The notes under the pieces: generated by a model
Told to the model about the DNA's origin: nothing
Databases searched by the model: none
The model's input: only the letters and a program-made list of their open reading frames with translations
In this document: piece by piece, positions 30,730-40,442 of the stretch
Numbering within the stretch: the first letter of the stretch is position 1
How the letters are laid out: the number at the start of each line of letters is the position of its first letter
NCBI GenBank assembly: GCA_016211105.1
Contig: JACQSX010000018.1
Span: 1-64,000 of the forward strand
Reading direction: 5' to 3'
Source: Acidobacteriota bacterium
GTDB lineage: Bacteria; Acidobacteriota; UBA6911; JACQSX01
Length of the DNA: 64,000 nt
Made by a program: the position numbers and the translations under genes

Positions 30730-30745
30730 AGGCAAGGGTTTTGCT
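30730..30745 (+). promoter_or_regulatory. Sigma-54 promoter candidate
   Basis: AGGCAAGGGTTTTGCT, GG-N10-GC spacing. Confidence 0.5.
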
Positions 30746-30820
30746 TTCGATGTCCCGAGCCCCTAAGGAGAACAGAATTCCCATTTCGTCCATCATCACG
30801 GGCTAATACAGAGGCATTCA

Positions 30821-33556
30821 ATGGAAGAGCCCCGCACGCCCACTACGCTGCCTCACAGCGGGAGGTATGACCGCCGCACCCTGAATTCGATCTTTGCGCC
30901 CAAGACGGTGGCCGTGATTGGCGCTACAGAGAAGCTCCTCAGTGTAGGACGCACCGTGTTGTGGAATCTCGTCAGCAATCCGTTTGGAGGTACGGTTTTC
31001 CCGGTAAACCCGAAGCGCACGAGCATTCTAGGGATCAAAGCTTACCCCAATATTGCGTCTGTTCCTGAAAAGGTGGATCTTGCCGTCGTGATTACTCCAG
31101 CCCCCACCGTACCAGCCATCATCGCAGAGTGCGTCGATGTAGGAGTGAAGGGAGCGATTGTCATCTCTGCTGGATTTAAGGAAAGCGGAGCAGCCGGCGC
31201 CGAGTTGGAGAAGCGAATCCTCAACGAAGTGCGCCGTGGAAAAATGTGGCTCATCGGGCCTAACTGTCTTGGCGTGATGAGCCCCGTCACTGGCCTGAAC
31301 GCAACATTCGCCAGCGCCATGGCCCGCCCCGGCAATGTGGGTTTTATCAGCCAAAGCGGCGCCCTCTGTACTGCGATCCTCGACTGGAGCTTGCGCGAGA
31401 ACGTCGGCTTCAGCGTCTTCGTATCGGTGGGCTCGATGCTCGACGTGGGATGGGGCGATCTCATCGATTACCTTGGCGATGACTCGCGTACCACCAGCAT
31501 CGTGATTTACATGGAAAGCGTCGGCGATGCGCGAGCCTTCCTTTCCGCGGCTCGAGAAGTGGCAATCAGCAAACCTGTCATCGTCATCAAGGCCGGACGA
31601 ACTGAAGCCGCAGCAAAGGCTGCAGCCTCCCACACGGGTTCACTTACCGGCAGTGACGAAGTTCTAGACGCCGCGTTCCGCCGCAGTGGAGTGTTGCGGG
31701 TGAACAACATATCGGATCTTTTTTACATGGCGGAGGTTCTAGCCAAGCAGCCGCGCCCTCGAGGGCCGCGCCTCACCATCGTCACCAATGCAGGCGGCCC
31801 TGGCGTGCTCGCTGCTGACGCGCTGATCGCAGGGGGCGGCGAACTAACTCCGTTGGCGCCGGAGACTACGGCAGGCCTCAATCAGCTTCTCCCGGACCAC
31901 TGGAGTCACAACAACCCGATTGATATTCTCGGCGACGCCGATGTAGAGCGATACGCAAAGGCCATCGAGATCGCTGCAAAAGACCCAAACGGCAATGGGA
32001 TCCTGGTAATTCTGGCGCCTCAGGGCTTGACCGACCCGACGCAGACAGCCGAGCGATTGAAAAGATACGCGAGACTGGAAGGCAAACCAATCCTTGCTTC
32101 TTGGATGGGGGGCTCGGACGTCACAGCGGGGGAGGCAATTCTCAATCGGGCCAATATCCCGACCTTTCCCTACCCGGATACAGCGGCTCGCCTGTTCAAT
32201 TACATGTGGCGTTACAGTTATAACCTGCGCGGGCTCTACGAAACACCCATGCTACCGGCGAATTCCAATGGAGGTAATTCGGACCGCGCTCAGGTTGCCG
32301 ACCTCATTGAAACTACTCGCAGCTCCGGTCGGACGATTCTCACGGAAGTGGAATCCAAACAATTATTGAGCAGTTACGGCATTCCCACGGTCCCGACGCG
32401 CCTGGCCGCCAATGAAGACCAGGCGATCCAATTTGCAGACGAAATTGGATATCCGGTCGTTCTGAAGCTTTCTTCTGAAACCGTGACTCACAAAACGGAG
32501 GTGGGGGGCGTCGAGCTGAATCTTAACGGACCAGACGCCGTTCGAAGCGCCTATGGCGCAATCCAGTCATCCGTGTCCGAAAAGGTTGGTGCGGAACATT
32601 TTCTGGGAGTCACCGTTCAACCCATGATCCGATCCGAGGGGTATGAACTCATTATCGGCAGTAGTCTAGATCCTCAATTTGGCCCGGTGTTGCTCTTTGG
32701 GTCCGGCGGGCAGTTGGTAGAGGTGTACAAAGATCGCGCGCTAGCCCTTCCGCCGCTCAATACGACTTTGGCCCGGCGCATGATGGAACAGACAAGGATC
32801 TTTAAGGCTTTAAAGGGAGTTCGCGGCCGCAAGCCGATGGATCTCGCCGCGTTGCAACAACTGATGGTCCGGTTCAGTCAACTGGTCGTGGAACAACGTT
32901 GGATCAAGGAGATCGACATCAATCCGCTGTTGGCTTCACCGGAGCAATTGATCGCGCTCGATGCCCGCGTGATTCTCCACCCATCCGATGCGCGCGAGGA
33001 TCAACTCCCCAAACCCGCCATCCGTCCTTATCCAACTCAATACGTGAAGCCATGGACAACAAAGAACGGGCTGAAGGTGGTGATCCGTCCCATCCGCCCG
33101 GAAGATGAGCCACTCATGGTTAAGTTTCACCAAACACTTTCCGAGCGCACGGTTTATCTCCGGTACTTTCACATGGTGAAGCTGAGCCAGCGCGTCGCGC
33201 ATGAGAGGCTTACACGCATCTGCTTTATTGATTACGACCGGGAGATGGCCCTGGTCGCCGAACACAAAAATCCGCAGACTGCAGAACGGGAGATTCTGGG
33301 CCTGGGACGGCTGACGAAGAGTGGGCCGAACGAAGCTGAATTCGGCATTCTGGTAACCGACCAATTTCAGGGCCAAGGATTGGGTACGGAGTTGCTGCAT
33401 CGATTGGTAGAGGTCGGTCGCGCTGAGAAACTTCGCCGTATTGTCGCCAATATTCTCCCTGAGAACCACGACATGCAACGAGTCAGCGAAAAAGTCGGTT
33501 TCCGCGTCCGTTACGCCGTAGCGGATCAAGTGATCAAAGCGGAAATTGATTTGTAA
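30821..33556 (+). CDS. ADP-forming acetyl-CoA synthetase-like / GNAT acetyltransferase (Pat-like)
   Basis: [17 protein letters not shown]...[22 protein letters not shown]-grasp, C-terminal [33 protein letters not shown]. Confidence 0.93.
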   Translation: MEEPRTPTTLPHSGRYDRRTLNSIFAPKTVAVIGATEKLLSVGRTVLWNLVSNPFGGTVFPVNPKRTSILGIKAYPNIASVPEKVDLAVVITPAPTVPAIIAECVDVGVKGAIVISAGFKESGAAGAELEKRILNEVRRGKMWLIGPNCLGVMSPVTGLNATFASAMARPGNVGFISQSGALCTAILDWSLRENVGFSVFVSVGSMLDVGWGDLIDYLGDDSRTTSIVIYMESVGDARAFLSAAREVAISKPVIVIKAGRTEAAAKAAASHTGSLTGSDEVLDAAFRRSGVLRVNNISDLFYMAEVLAKQPRPRGPRLTIVTNAGGPGVLAADALIAGGGELTPLAPETTAGLNQLLPDHWSHNNPIDILGDADVERYAKAIEIAAKDPNGNGILVILAPQGLTDPTQTAERLKRYARLEGKPILASWMGGSDVTAGEAILNRANIPTFPYPDTAARLFNYMWRYSYNLRGLYETPMLPANSNGGNSDRAQVADLIETTRSSGRTILTEVESKQLLSSYGIPTVPTRLAANEDQAIQFADEIGYPVVLKLSSETVTHKTEVGGVELNLNGPDAVRSAYGAIQSSVSEKVGAEHFLGVTVQPMIRSEGYELIIGSSLDPQFGPVLLFGSGGQLVEVYKDRALALPPLNTTLARRMMEQTRIFKALKGVRGRKPMDLAALQQLMVRFSQLVVEQRWIKEIDINPLLASPEQLIALDARVILHPSDAREDQLPKPAIRPYPTQYVKPWTTKNGLKVVIRPIRPEDEPLMVKFHQTLSERTVYLRYFHMVKLSQRVAHERLTRICFIDYDREMALVAEHKNPQTAEREILGLGRLTKSGPNEAEFGILVTDQFQGQGLGTELLHRLVEVGRAEKLRRIVANILPENHDMQRVSEKVGFRVRYAVADQVIKAEIDL

Positions 33557-33672
33557 GCCTGACAGGAGCGATCACTTTTAGGCTGAAAACCTCCTCCCGT
33601 GCTCCATGCGGTGAAAAGCGCCCGAGCGATATCGTTCTCAGAAAAAAAATCGCCGGCGTGCGCACCCGCTGT

Positions 33673-34668
33673 TCACGGTCTCACAATCCATACCGAGCAG
33701 GGCGCTCCATGCAAAACATGAGTAGAAACGCTCCCCAGGAAAAATCTCTCGATCGCGCTTTTCCCCTTGGCGCCAAGCATGATAACGTCCGCGCCCAGTT
33801 CGCCAGCAGCCTTCAGAACCTGTTCCGCGGGATCGCCATCGCGTATTTGAGCTGAGACATTCGTGGCTGTTATTCCGATTTCCTGCACTGCCTGATTCGC
33901 TGCCAGTTCGGCGGCTTGTCGCTCTTCCTCCCAAACCTCCGTCAACAGACGCAGCGAAGCGCTGTCGAAACCGTAGCGGGACAATTCCGGGACCACGGTC
34001 AGGACCCTGACAGCAACACCAGCTCCAAGTGGTAGGGACTTTAAGGTTTGCAGTGCCGCGCTTGCATCCGGCGAACCATCATATGCCAAAAGCACCCGCA
34101 ACCCGGCATCGTCGTGCTTCTCAGGCGTCAACAGATCGGCAGGTCGCTCGCTACCCTCCCGCCGCAGTTTAACAATTAGGACCGAGCAGGGCGCATGCTT
34201 GACCACTTGTTGCGAAACACTGCCCAGGAGCAACCCCCGGAATTCGCCCAGACCACGCGAACCGATCACTAAAAGGTCAGACGGCAGTTCTCTACAAGCG
34301 GCGACAATCTGATCAGAAACGTGACCCTCACGCATTGTTGTGTTCACTGCGAGACCTCGAGTGCGAAGACGTTGCTCCTCACGCAGCAACAACCGGTGCG
34401 CCCCTTCTCGCAACTTGGTTCGGAACCCCTCGAAAGCTTCGCTAATCTGCTTGCCGATGATGGGATGCTCCGCCGCAAACAGAGGTCGAACCGGTTCTAC
34501 TACGGCCAGCAACGTGACCTCACTACCGTCAGGGAGCGGCAACCGCGGCAATAAGTCGACCGCAGCTTCCGAATATTTCGATCCGTCCGTCGCTAACAAA
34601 ACCTTCATTGGGAACATCCCCGCCCGCAGAGATACCTGAAACTTGCCGGGTCGTTCATCTCCGTTCAA
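33673..34668 (-). CDS. Tandem universal stress protein (two UspA domains)
   Basis: VLLATDGSKYSEAA, VIGSRGLGEFRGLLLGSVSQQVVKHAPCSVLIV, VLLAYDGSPDASAAL, MLGAKGKSAIERFFLGSVSTHVLHGAPCSVWIV. Confidence 0.93.
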   Translation of the reverse strand: MNGDERPGKFQVSLRAGMFPMKVLLATDGSKYSEAAVDLLPRLPLPDGSEVTLLAVVEPVRPLFAAEHPIIGKQISEAFEGFRTKLREGAHRLLLREEQRLRTRGLAVNTTMREGHVSDQIVAACRELPSDLLVIGSRGLGEFRGLLLGSVSQQVVKHAPCSVLIVKLRREGSERPADLLTPEKHDDAGLRVLLAYDGSPDASAALQTLKSLPLGAGVAVRVLTVVPELSRYGFDSASLRLLTEVWEEERQAAELAANQAVQEIGITATNVSAQIRDGDPAEQVLKAAGELGADVIMLGAKGKSAIERFFLGSVSTHVLHGAPCSVWIVRP

Positions 34669-34698
34669 GATGGAAGTTCATTTGCGATCGTTAAAATC

Positions 34699-34714
34699 TG
34701 GCACACTTTCTGCC
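34699..34714 (+). promoter_or_regulatory. Sigma-54 promoter candidate
   Basis: TGGCACACTTTCTGCC, GG-N10-GC. Confidence 0.5.
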
Positions 34715-34878
34715 TTCTCATGGATACGTCTCCGCACCTTAACTGCGTATCATAGCTGACTGGTGGCCATGACGGTGATACATTTTCAGAAGAAAAGAGG
34801 TAAGAATTCAACGTTCAAGTTCCGAGCCGAAACGTCTACCAAGCGGGACTAATGGCTAAACAATGTGAGGAAAAAACC

Positions 34879-35988
34879 ATGACAATCTTTACCGATAAAA
34901 TGGAAGAATTCGGACACGAACAGCTCATCTTCTGCCAAAACAAGGACGTGGGGCTGCGGGCAATCATCGCCATCCACGATACGACCTTGGGACCTGCCCT
35001 TGGGGGTACAAGGATGTGGCCTTACGAAACCGAGGAGGAAGCGATCATAGACGCATTGCGTCTGGCACGCGGCATGACCTCCAAGGCTGCCGCGGCAGGC
35101 TTGAACCTGGGCGGCGGCAAAGCAGTGATTATCGGCAATTCGAAGACCGATAAATCCGAAGCGTTGTTCCGAGCCATGGGTCGCTTCGTCGAGAGTCTTC
35201 AGGGGCGGTTCATCACCGGCGAAGATGTAGGGATCGATGTGAATGACATCGAGTATATGTATATGGAAACCCGCTGCGTCGTCGGACTTTCAAGAGCGCA
35301 CGGTGGAGGGGGGGACCCTTCGGTGGTCACTGCTTTCGGCTTAGTGCAAGGGATGAGAGCTTGCACCAGAGAAAAATTCGGCTCAGAATCACTTCAGGGT
35401 TTAACTGTAGCGTTGCAGGGGCTGGGGAACGTTGGCTACCATTTGGCTAAGTTTTTAACCGACCACCGGGTGAAGGTCATCGGCACGGATATCGACGATG
35501 AAAAGGTGCGCCGCGCGGTGGATCAACTGGGAATCGTGCCAGTGAAGCCGGATGAGATCTACCAACTCCACGCCGACATCTTTGCTCCTTGCGCCCTGGG
35601 CGGCATTATCAACGATGAGACCATTCCTCAATTCAAATTCAAGATCATCGCCGGCTCCGCTAATAATCAACTGCAGGAAGACCGGCACGGCGACGACTTG
35701 CAGCGACGCCAAATCCTGTATGCGCCCGACTACGTCATCAATGCCGGCGGATTGATCAACGTGTTTGTCGAACTGGAAGGCTATGACCGCGAGCGGGCGC
35801 TGCGCATGACGCGGAGTATTTACTACAATTTGACCCGGGTGTTCGAGATCGCGCGGCGCGAGAACGTCCCTACATCGAAAGCGGCAGACCGGTTAGTCGA
35901 CCAGCGCATCAACACGGTAAAACAACTAAAGAACATGTACACCGGTCACAGCCTCCACCGCCAGCGCTGGGAAACAAGGAGGATGTGA
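34879..35988 (+). CDS. Leu/Phe/Val dehydrogenase family
   Basis: LGPALGGTRMWPY, ARGMTSKAAAAGLNLGGGKAVI, ALQGLGNVGYHLAKFL. Confidence 0.9.
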   Translation: MTIFTDKMEEFGHEQLIFCQNKDVGLRAIIAIHDTTLGPALGGTRMWPYETEEEAIIDALRLARGMTSKAAAAGLNLGGGKAVIIGNSKTDKSEALFRAMGRFVESLQGRFITGEDVGIDVNDIEYMYMETRCVVGLSRAHGGGGDPSVVTAFGLVQGMRACTREKFGSESLQGLTVALQGLGNVGYHLAKFLTDHRVKVIGTDIDDEKVRRAVDQLGIVPVKPDEIYQLHADIFAPCALGGIINDETIPQFKFKIIAGSANNQLQEDRHGDDLQRRQILYAPDYVINAGGLINVFVELEGYDRERALRMTRSIYYNLTRVFEIARRENVPTSKAADRLVDQRINTVKQLKNMYTGHSLHRQRWETRRM

Positions 35989-36350
35989 TCGTGAGATTTT
36001 TGATTCGCCTGCTGGTCAATGCGGCGGCTTTATGGGTAGCGGTCCGACTCATCCCGGGAATCGCCTATCAAGGCGGCTGGATTCCATTCCTCGGCGTCGC
36101 GTTGGTCTTTGGTGTTCTGAATGCTTTTGTCCGGCCAATTGTGAAACTCCTGACGCTGCCTCTGCTGCTTCTCACTTTAGGCCTCTTTACGCTGGTCATC
36201 AACGGATTCATGCTTTGGCTCACCGCTGCCCTCTCGGGCGTTCTTGGATTGCACTTCCACGTCTCGGGTTTCTGGCCTGCGCTTTGGGGAGCCCTGGTGG
36301 TAAGCATTGTGAGCACCTTCCTTTCAGCGTTTCTTGCAACCGAAGCTTGA
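35985..36350 (+). CDS. Phage_holin_4_2-like (YvlD) membrane protein
   Basis: MIVRFLIRLLVNAAALWVAVRLIPGI...FGVLNAFVRPIVKLLTLPLLLLTLGLFTLVINGFML. Confidence 0.9.
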   Translation: MIVRFLIRLLVNAAALWVAVRLIPGIAYQGGWIPFLGVALVFGVLNAFVRPIVKLLTLPLLLLTLGLFTLVINGFMLWLTAALSGVLGLHFHVSGFWPALWGALVVSIVSTFLSAFLATEA

Positions 36351-36487
36351 CGCTCTAAGCGGTCCCTCAATCCCGAGCCGCGGTACTGGAATCCTCCAAC
36401 GTTGAAAGGACGGGGGGCTGACGGTAACGGTTGGGAAGGTAAGAAGGGATCCGGGCCCCCCGGCAATTCTACTTCTGCCCAGGCATA

Positions 36488-36503
36488 GGCAAATTATGTG
36501 CCA
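36488..36503 (-). promoter_or_regulatory. Sigma-54 promoter candidate on minus strand with no obvious gene downstream
   Basis: TGGCACATAATTTGCC on minus strand, GG-N10-GC. Confidence 0.5.
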
Positions 36504-36657
36504 AAGTTGCTGTTCTCCTGAGTCTTCTCTCGGCGTTGAATTTAGCCTTCATTAATCTCCAGGAGCAATCCCTTTGCCGAAGAGACAGGGTGGAATCGCC
36601 CATCGGATTGGGTCAGATCCCCCGCTTGGCGGAGGATTTCGCCCCTCGGTCTTTGCC

Positions 36658-36673
36658 TGGTACATTGATTGCT
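36658..36673 (+). promoter_or_regulatory. Sigma-54 promoter for the HAD-HerA gene
   Basis: TGGTACATTGATTGCT matches TGGYAYRNNNNTTGCW, about 55 bp before the start codon. Confidence 0.7.
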
Positions 36674-36727
36674 TAAATGCTTGTGGAGGGCAGCGGCGAC
36701 CGTAAACGCGACAGGATTGAATAAACC

Positions 36728-38464
36728 GTGAAGTTCGGCGTGCTGGTGCTTGACTACGACGGAACAACGGCGGAGAGCGGGACTCTTCATCCCGAGGTGC
36801 GTGCCGCAATCGCAGAGGCGCGCTCCCGAGGTGTCGCCGTAATTTTGGCCACCGGTCGCATCCTGAGCGAATTGCGGCGCGAGGTGGGCGATCTACGATT
36901 TCTAGATGCCATCGTAGCCGAAAACGGCGCCGTGCTCGCATTTCCCGAAAGCGGCCGATCGACATTGCTCGGCCAGGCGCCCTCTGCTGTTTTCCTTCAG
37001 GAATTGAGGCGCCGCGGAATCGACGCCCGGGCCGGCGAGTGCGTAGTGGAAGCTGAGGCCACGCTGGCGTCCCGTATCCTCCCCGTAATTCGCGAACTGG
37101 AGTTGCCGTTGACCATTATGTTTAATCGTGAGCGTCTGATGGTGCTCCCACAATCGATAAGTAAAGCCACAGGCCTGCGAGAAGCGCTCACAGCTCTCAG
37201 GCTCTCCGTTCACAACGCGATCGCCATTGGGGACGCGGAGAACGACCATGATTTGCTGAACGTCTGTGAGATCGGTGTCGCCGTCACCTGGGGAAGCCCA
37301 ACACTCCAGTCGGTCGCCGACGAGGTGCTTGAAGGTATGGGGCCCGCCGCGGTCGCGGCGTATATCCGGCAGATGGTCGCCCAACGTTGCTTACCACCGG
37401 AGCGAACCGGGCGGCGTCACTTGATTTTAGGTTCCACGGAGAGCGGGCAGACCCTGCAAATTGCCCTTCGTGGTCGCAACGTGCTTGTTGCCGGAGACCC
37501 GAAATCCGGAAAATCCTGGGTTGCAGGTCTACTTTGTGAACAACTGATCCTTCAGCGGTACTGCGTATGTGTAATCGATCCCGAGGGCGACTATGGAGCT
37601 CTCGAGTCGTTGCCGGGAGTGATGACTTTCGGCAGGGAAGACCCGCCGCCTAAACTCCGCGACCTCACGCGCGCTCTACGCTATCCAGATGCAAGTATCG
37701 TGATTGATCTTTCAAAAATGGCGCACGACAAAAAACGCGCCTACGTAAACTCACTACTGCGGATGTTGGTCCCACTGAGACGCCAAATGGGGCTGCCCCA
37801 CCGGATCCTGGTGGACGAGGCACACTACTTTCTACATGAACCTGACGTGAAAGAGTTGCTCGACCTCGAGCTGGCCGCATACACCCTGGTCACCTATCGG
37901 GTTTCCAACTTGCATCCAGACGTGTTGAAGGCCAGCGAAGCGATCATTGTGACGCGGGAGACCGATCCAGCCGAGGTCCGAGCGTTGCTGGAGCTGTGCG
38001 GAATCCGCGGAAACGGAAGTGATCGGGAAAGGATCTTCGAAAGTTTGGCAATCAACGAAGCCGTGCTTCTTTCCCGCTGCGGAGAGCCTGGGGGGGGGAT
38101 GCAACGGTTTCAGATCGCGCCCCGGCTGACGCCTCACGTGCGGCACCGCCACAAGTATCTGGACGTGCCCGTCCCTGAAGGCGAGGCGTTCTTATTCACG
38201 CATGACGGCGCAAAGACGGGCGAGTGTGCCAACACATTGAGGGACTTTGTGGCGGTCTTGGGCTATTCCAACTCAGAAGCCCTTGATGGCCATCTAAGGA
38301 ATCACGATTTCTCCAAATGGATTGCCGACGTGTTCGGCGACTATCTTTTGGCGTCCCAGATTCGGGAACTCGAGACCCAATATCAACTCGGCCGGGCGTT
38401 CGACATCAACGATTCCATGATCCAGTTGATTCAAGAACGTTACGCCGTGGCCGATGAACCATGA
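36728..38464 (+). CDS. Cof-type HAD phosphatase fused to HerA/DUF87-like ATPase
   Basis: LDYDGTTAESG and AIGDAENDHDLL (HAD); VAGDPKSGKSWVAG Walker A and RILVDEAHYFL Walker B; C-terminal HNHDFSKWI-type domain. Confidence 0.8.
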   Translation: MKFGVLVLDYDGTTAESGTLHPEVRAAIAEARSRGVAVILATGRILSELRREVGDLRFLDAIVAENGAVLAFPESGRSTLLGQAPSAVFLQELRRRGIDARAGECVVEAEATLASRILPVIRELELPLTIMFNRERLMVLPQSISKATGLREALTALRLSVHNAIAIGDAENDHDLLNVCEIGVAVTWGSPTLQSVADEVLEGMGPAAVAAYIRQMVAQRCLPPERTGRRHLILGSTESGQTLQIALRGRNVLVAGDPKSGKSWVAGLLCEQLILQRYCVCVIDPEGDYGALESLPGVMTFGREDPPPKLRDLTRALRYPDASIVIDLSKMAHDKKRAYVNSLLRMLVPLRRQMGLPHRILVDEAHYFLHEPDVKELLDLELAAYTLVTYRVSNLHPDVLKASEAIIVTRETDPAEVRALLELCGIRGNGSDRERIFESLAINEAVLLSRCGEPGGGMQRFQIAPRLTPHVRHRHKYLDVPVPEGEAFLFTHDGAKTGECANTLRDFVAVLGYSNSEALDGHLRNHDFSKWIADVFGDYLLASQIRELETQYQLGRAFDINDSMIQLIQERYAVADEP

Positions 38465-38498
38465 CTCTCGCCTCCTTGAAGAGGCCGCAATCGAGGTC

Positions 38499-38514
38499 TG
38501 GCATGAATCTTGCC
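38499..38514 (+). promoter_or_regulatory. Sigma-54 promoter for the CxxC protein gene
   Basis: TGGCATGAATCTTGCC, GG-N10-GC, 42 bp before the ATG. Confidence 0.72.
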
Positions 38515-38555
38515 TCTTGAACGTAAGAAGGGTGAACCCCGAGAGGTAACTGAAT

Positions 38556-38915
38556 ATGCTTAGCATGCAAGAACTCAAAGAATTAGAGCAGAAAGTAAAA
38601 GACGTGATTTGTCCTGTTTGCACCGAGCGCCGACCTGACGGTACCTGCGAGCTCACAGAACAGGAATGTCCAATCTCGGTTCATCTGCCGCGCCTGGTGC
38701 AAATTGTCAGTTCCGTGCACAGCAATCGGATGGAAGACTATGTCCAAAAGGTGCGCGACGATGTTTGCAGCATTTGCCGCACCACTCTCTCTCCACGCGG
38801 TCAATGCAATTGGAGAGCAGAAGGACACTGCGCATTGGACGCCTACCTCCTTCCCATCGTAGAAGTGATCGATGACTTTCTTGTCGGGAAAGCTAGTATC
38901 CCGTCTCCGAAATAG
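38556..38915 (+). CDS. Small duplicated Cys-rich protein of unknown function
   Basis: Two similar halves: VICPVCTERRPDGTCELTEQECPISVHLPRLVQIV and DVCSICRTTLSPRGQCNWRAEGHCALDAYLLPIVEVI. Confidence 0.75.
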   Translation: MLSMQELKELEQKVKDVICPVCTERRPDGTCELTEQECPISVHLPRLVQIVSSVHSNRMEDYVQKVRDDVCSICRTTLSPRGQCNWRAEGHCALDAYLLPIVEVIDDFLVGKASIPSPK

Positions 38916-38990
38916 CATAGCAATCGTTGCGGCGGGACACTAGAGCACGATTGGATCAGGGTGAAATGCCACATGTCGGATGACGAGCTT

Positions 38991-39455
38991 TCAGCGGCGC
39001 TGACCCTGGCGCACACGGTTCTCATCCGGGTTCTGCCACCAGGTAGGTCTCTTAGCTGATTTTTTGTCCACGAGATCGGCAATCGTATGGCTGCGTAAAT
39101 ACCTCTCCACGTCGTACCGCACGACCTTCCAGTCCTGGTGCATCGGGCAAGGCATACTGGCAGAGCATTCCTGCAAGCCGTAAAGGCACCTGCTAAATAC
39201 GTCGTTACCATCGATTACAGCCAGCACGTCGATCAGGCGTATTCTGCCGGCGGGTCTCGCAAGCAAAAATCCTCCACCCGCTCCTTTAACCGACTTGACG
39301 AAACCTTCTCGGTTAAGCCCCTGGAGGATTTTGGCCATAAAGTGGTAGGGCACCTTCTGACGCTGACTGATTTCGCGCACGTCACACACTTGGCGTGCAT
39401 CAGCCAAATGAGTCAGAGAACGAATCGCGTATTGGCACTTCTTCGAAAAGATCAC
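38991..39455 (-). CDS. Rrf2-family regulator (NsrR/IscR-like)
   Basis: MIFSKKCQYAIRSLTHLADARQVCDVREISQRQKVPYHFMAKILQGLNREGFVKSVKGAGGGFLLAR; CLYGLQECSASMPCPMHQDW cluster ligands. Confidence 0.9.
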   Translation of the reverse strand: MIFSKKCQYAIRSLTHLADARQVCDVREISQRQKVPYHFMAKILQGLNREGFVKSVKGAGGGFLLARPAGRIRLIDVLAVIDGNDVFSRCLYGLQECSASMPCPMHQDWKVVRYDVERYLRSHTIADLVDKKSAKRPTWWQNPDENRVRQGQRR

Positions 39456-39461
39456 ACCGTT

Positions 39462-40442
39462 CTAAATTCTCGGCAAAGCCGCTTCCGCCGCTCGTGACAG
39501 CTCCCGAGCGCGATACAGATCTGCACACTGGCAGCAAAGCCCATGCTCCGGCCGCCAGTTGGGAAAGTCCGCCGCAATCTCCTCAAGCGCACTCTCCGGA
39601 AGCTCATCAGAGTCATAAAGAAGACGGACGGACGGGAAACGACACAGCGGGCATGGGCTGGTCCTCGCTTTCCCGCTGCCCGACGGAGTGCCCTTCACGT
39701 CCGAATTTAAAGCCCGCGCCACCAAGGCCTCGTGAGTCTGAGACGAGGAGTCAAAGACTTGCCGGAATTTTTCTTCCGCCTCCTCGCCGCAGAGCGAAAA
39801 AGTCTCCATAAACTCCTCCAGACGTTTCTCCCGGATTCCTCCTTCCACCCAATCGTGGCGGGATAGGCGACCATCAATCCACATATCCCACAACACCCGG
39901 TAGCGCTCGCGTATGAGGTTGTCGTAGGCGGAACCCGCCTCGGATTTTGGCAACATCGCCTGGTATCCAAATTGAGGATCCAGCATGTCGGCAATGTGCA
40001 TTAATTCGTGGCGGAGGAGAGCCTGCAAACTGCAAGCGTTTAATAAAGTCTGAGGGCGAAGCTTGATCACAATGACTCGATCTGCCTCGCGACCCTCCAA
40101 CGAAGTGTTCCCAGGCACATAAAGATCGGCGCTCTCTTCCTGAGCGGATCGCGCCGGAACGATGCAACACAAACGGATTTGTCCGGCCAGCAAAGTCTGT
40201 TCTTCAAGCGCGGCGACGACGGGATACCCCAGCCCCAGAAGGGAAAACCAGGTGGCGTGAAATTCGCGGAATCGCCTTTCCCGCTCCTCACCGTCCGGCA
40301 AATCGTAGATCCGGTTGCGAGCCGCGCGAAATCTCGCCTCGTCCGCGTGATCTGCAATACACAAGAGAACTGCCTCTTCCACCAGTACGGCGTCGTATTC
40401 GATACGAAAAGAGTGAGCCACGTCTTCACACCTGGGCGTCAT
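39462..40442 (-). CDS. Unknown protein with HELMH zinc motif and C-terminal zinc ribbon-like cysteines
   Basis: ALLRHELMHIADMLDP; CPLCRFPS...CCQCADLY; ATGA overlap with TorD-like gene. Confidence 0.7.
   Translation of the reverse strand: MTPRCEDVAHSFRIEYDAVLVEEAVLLCIADHADEARFRAARNRIYDLPDGEERERRFREFHATWFSLLGLGYPVVAALEEQTLLAGQIRLCCIVPARSAQEESADLYVPGNTSLEGREADRVIVIKLRPQTLLNACSLQALLRHELMHIADMLDPQFGYQAMLPKSEAGSAYDNLIRERYRVLWDMWIDGRLSRHDWVEGGIREKRLEEFMETFSLCGEEAEEKFRQVFDSSSQTHEALVARALNSDVKGTPSGSGKARTSPCPLCRFPSVRLLYDSDELPESALEEIAADFPNWRPEHGLCCQCADLYRARELSRAAEAALPRI

Noticed and set aside
30514-30735. 73-aa minus-strand ORF upstream of the acetyl-CoA synthetase gene
   Set aside because: Low-complexity Thr/Ala-rich translation with no support.
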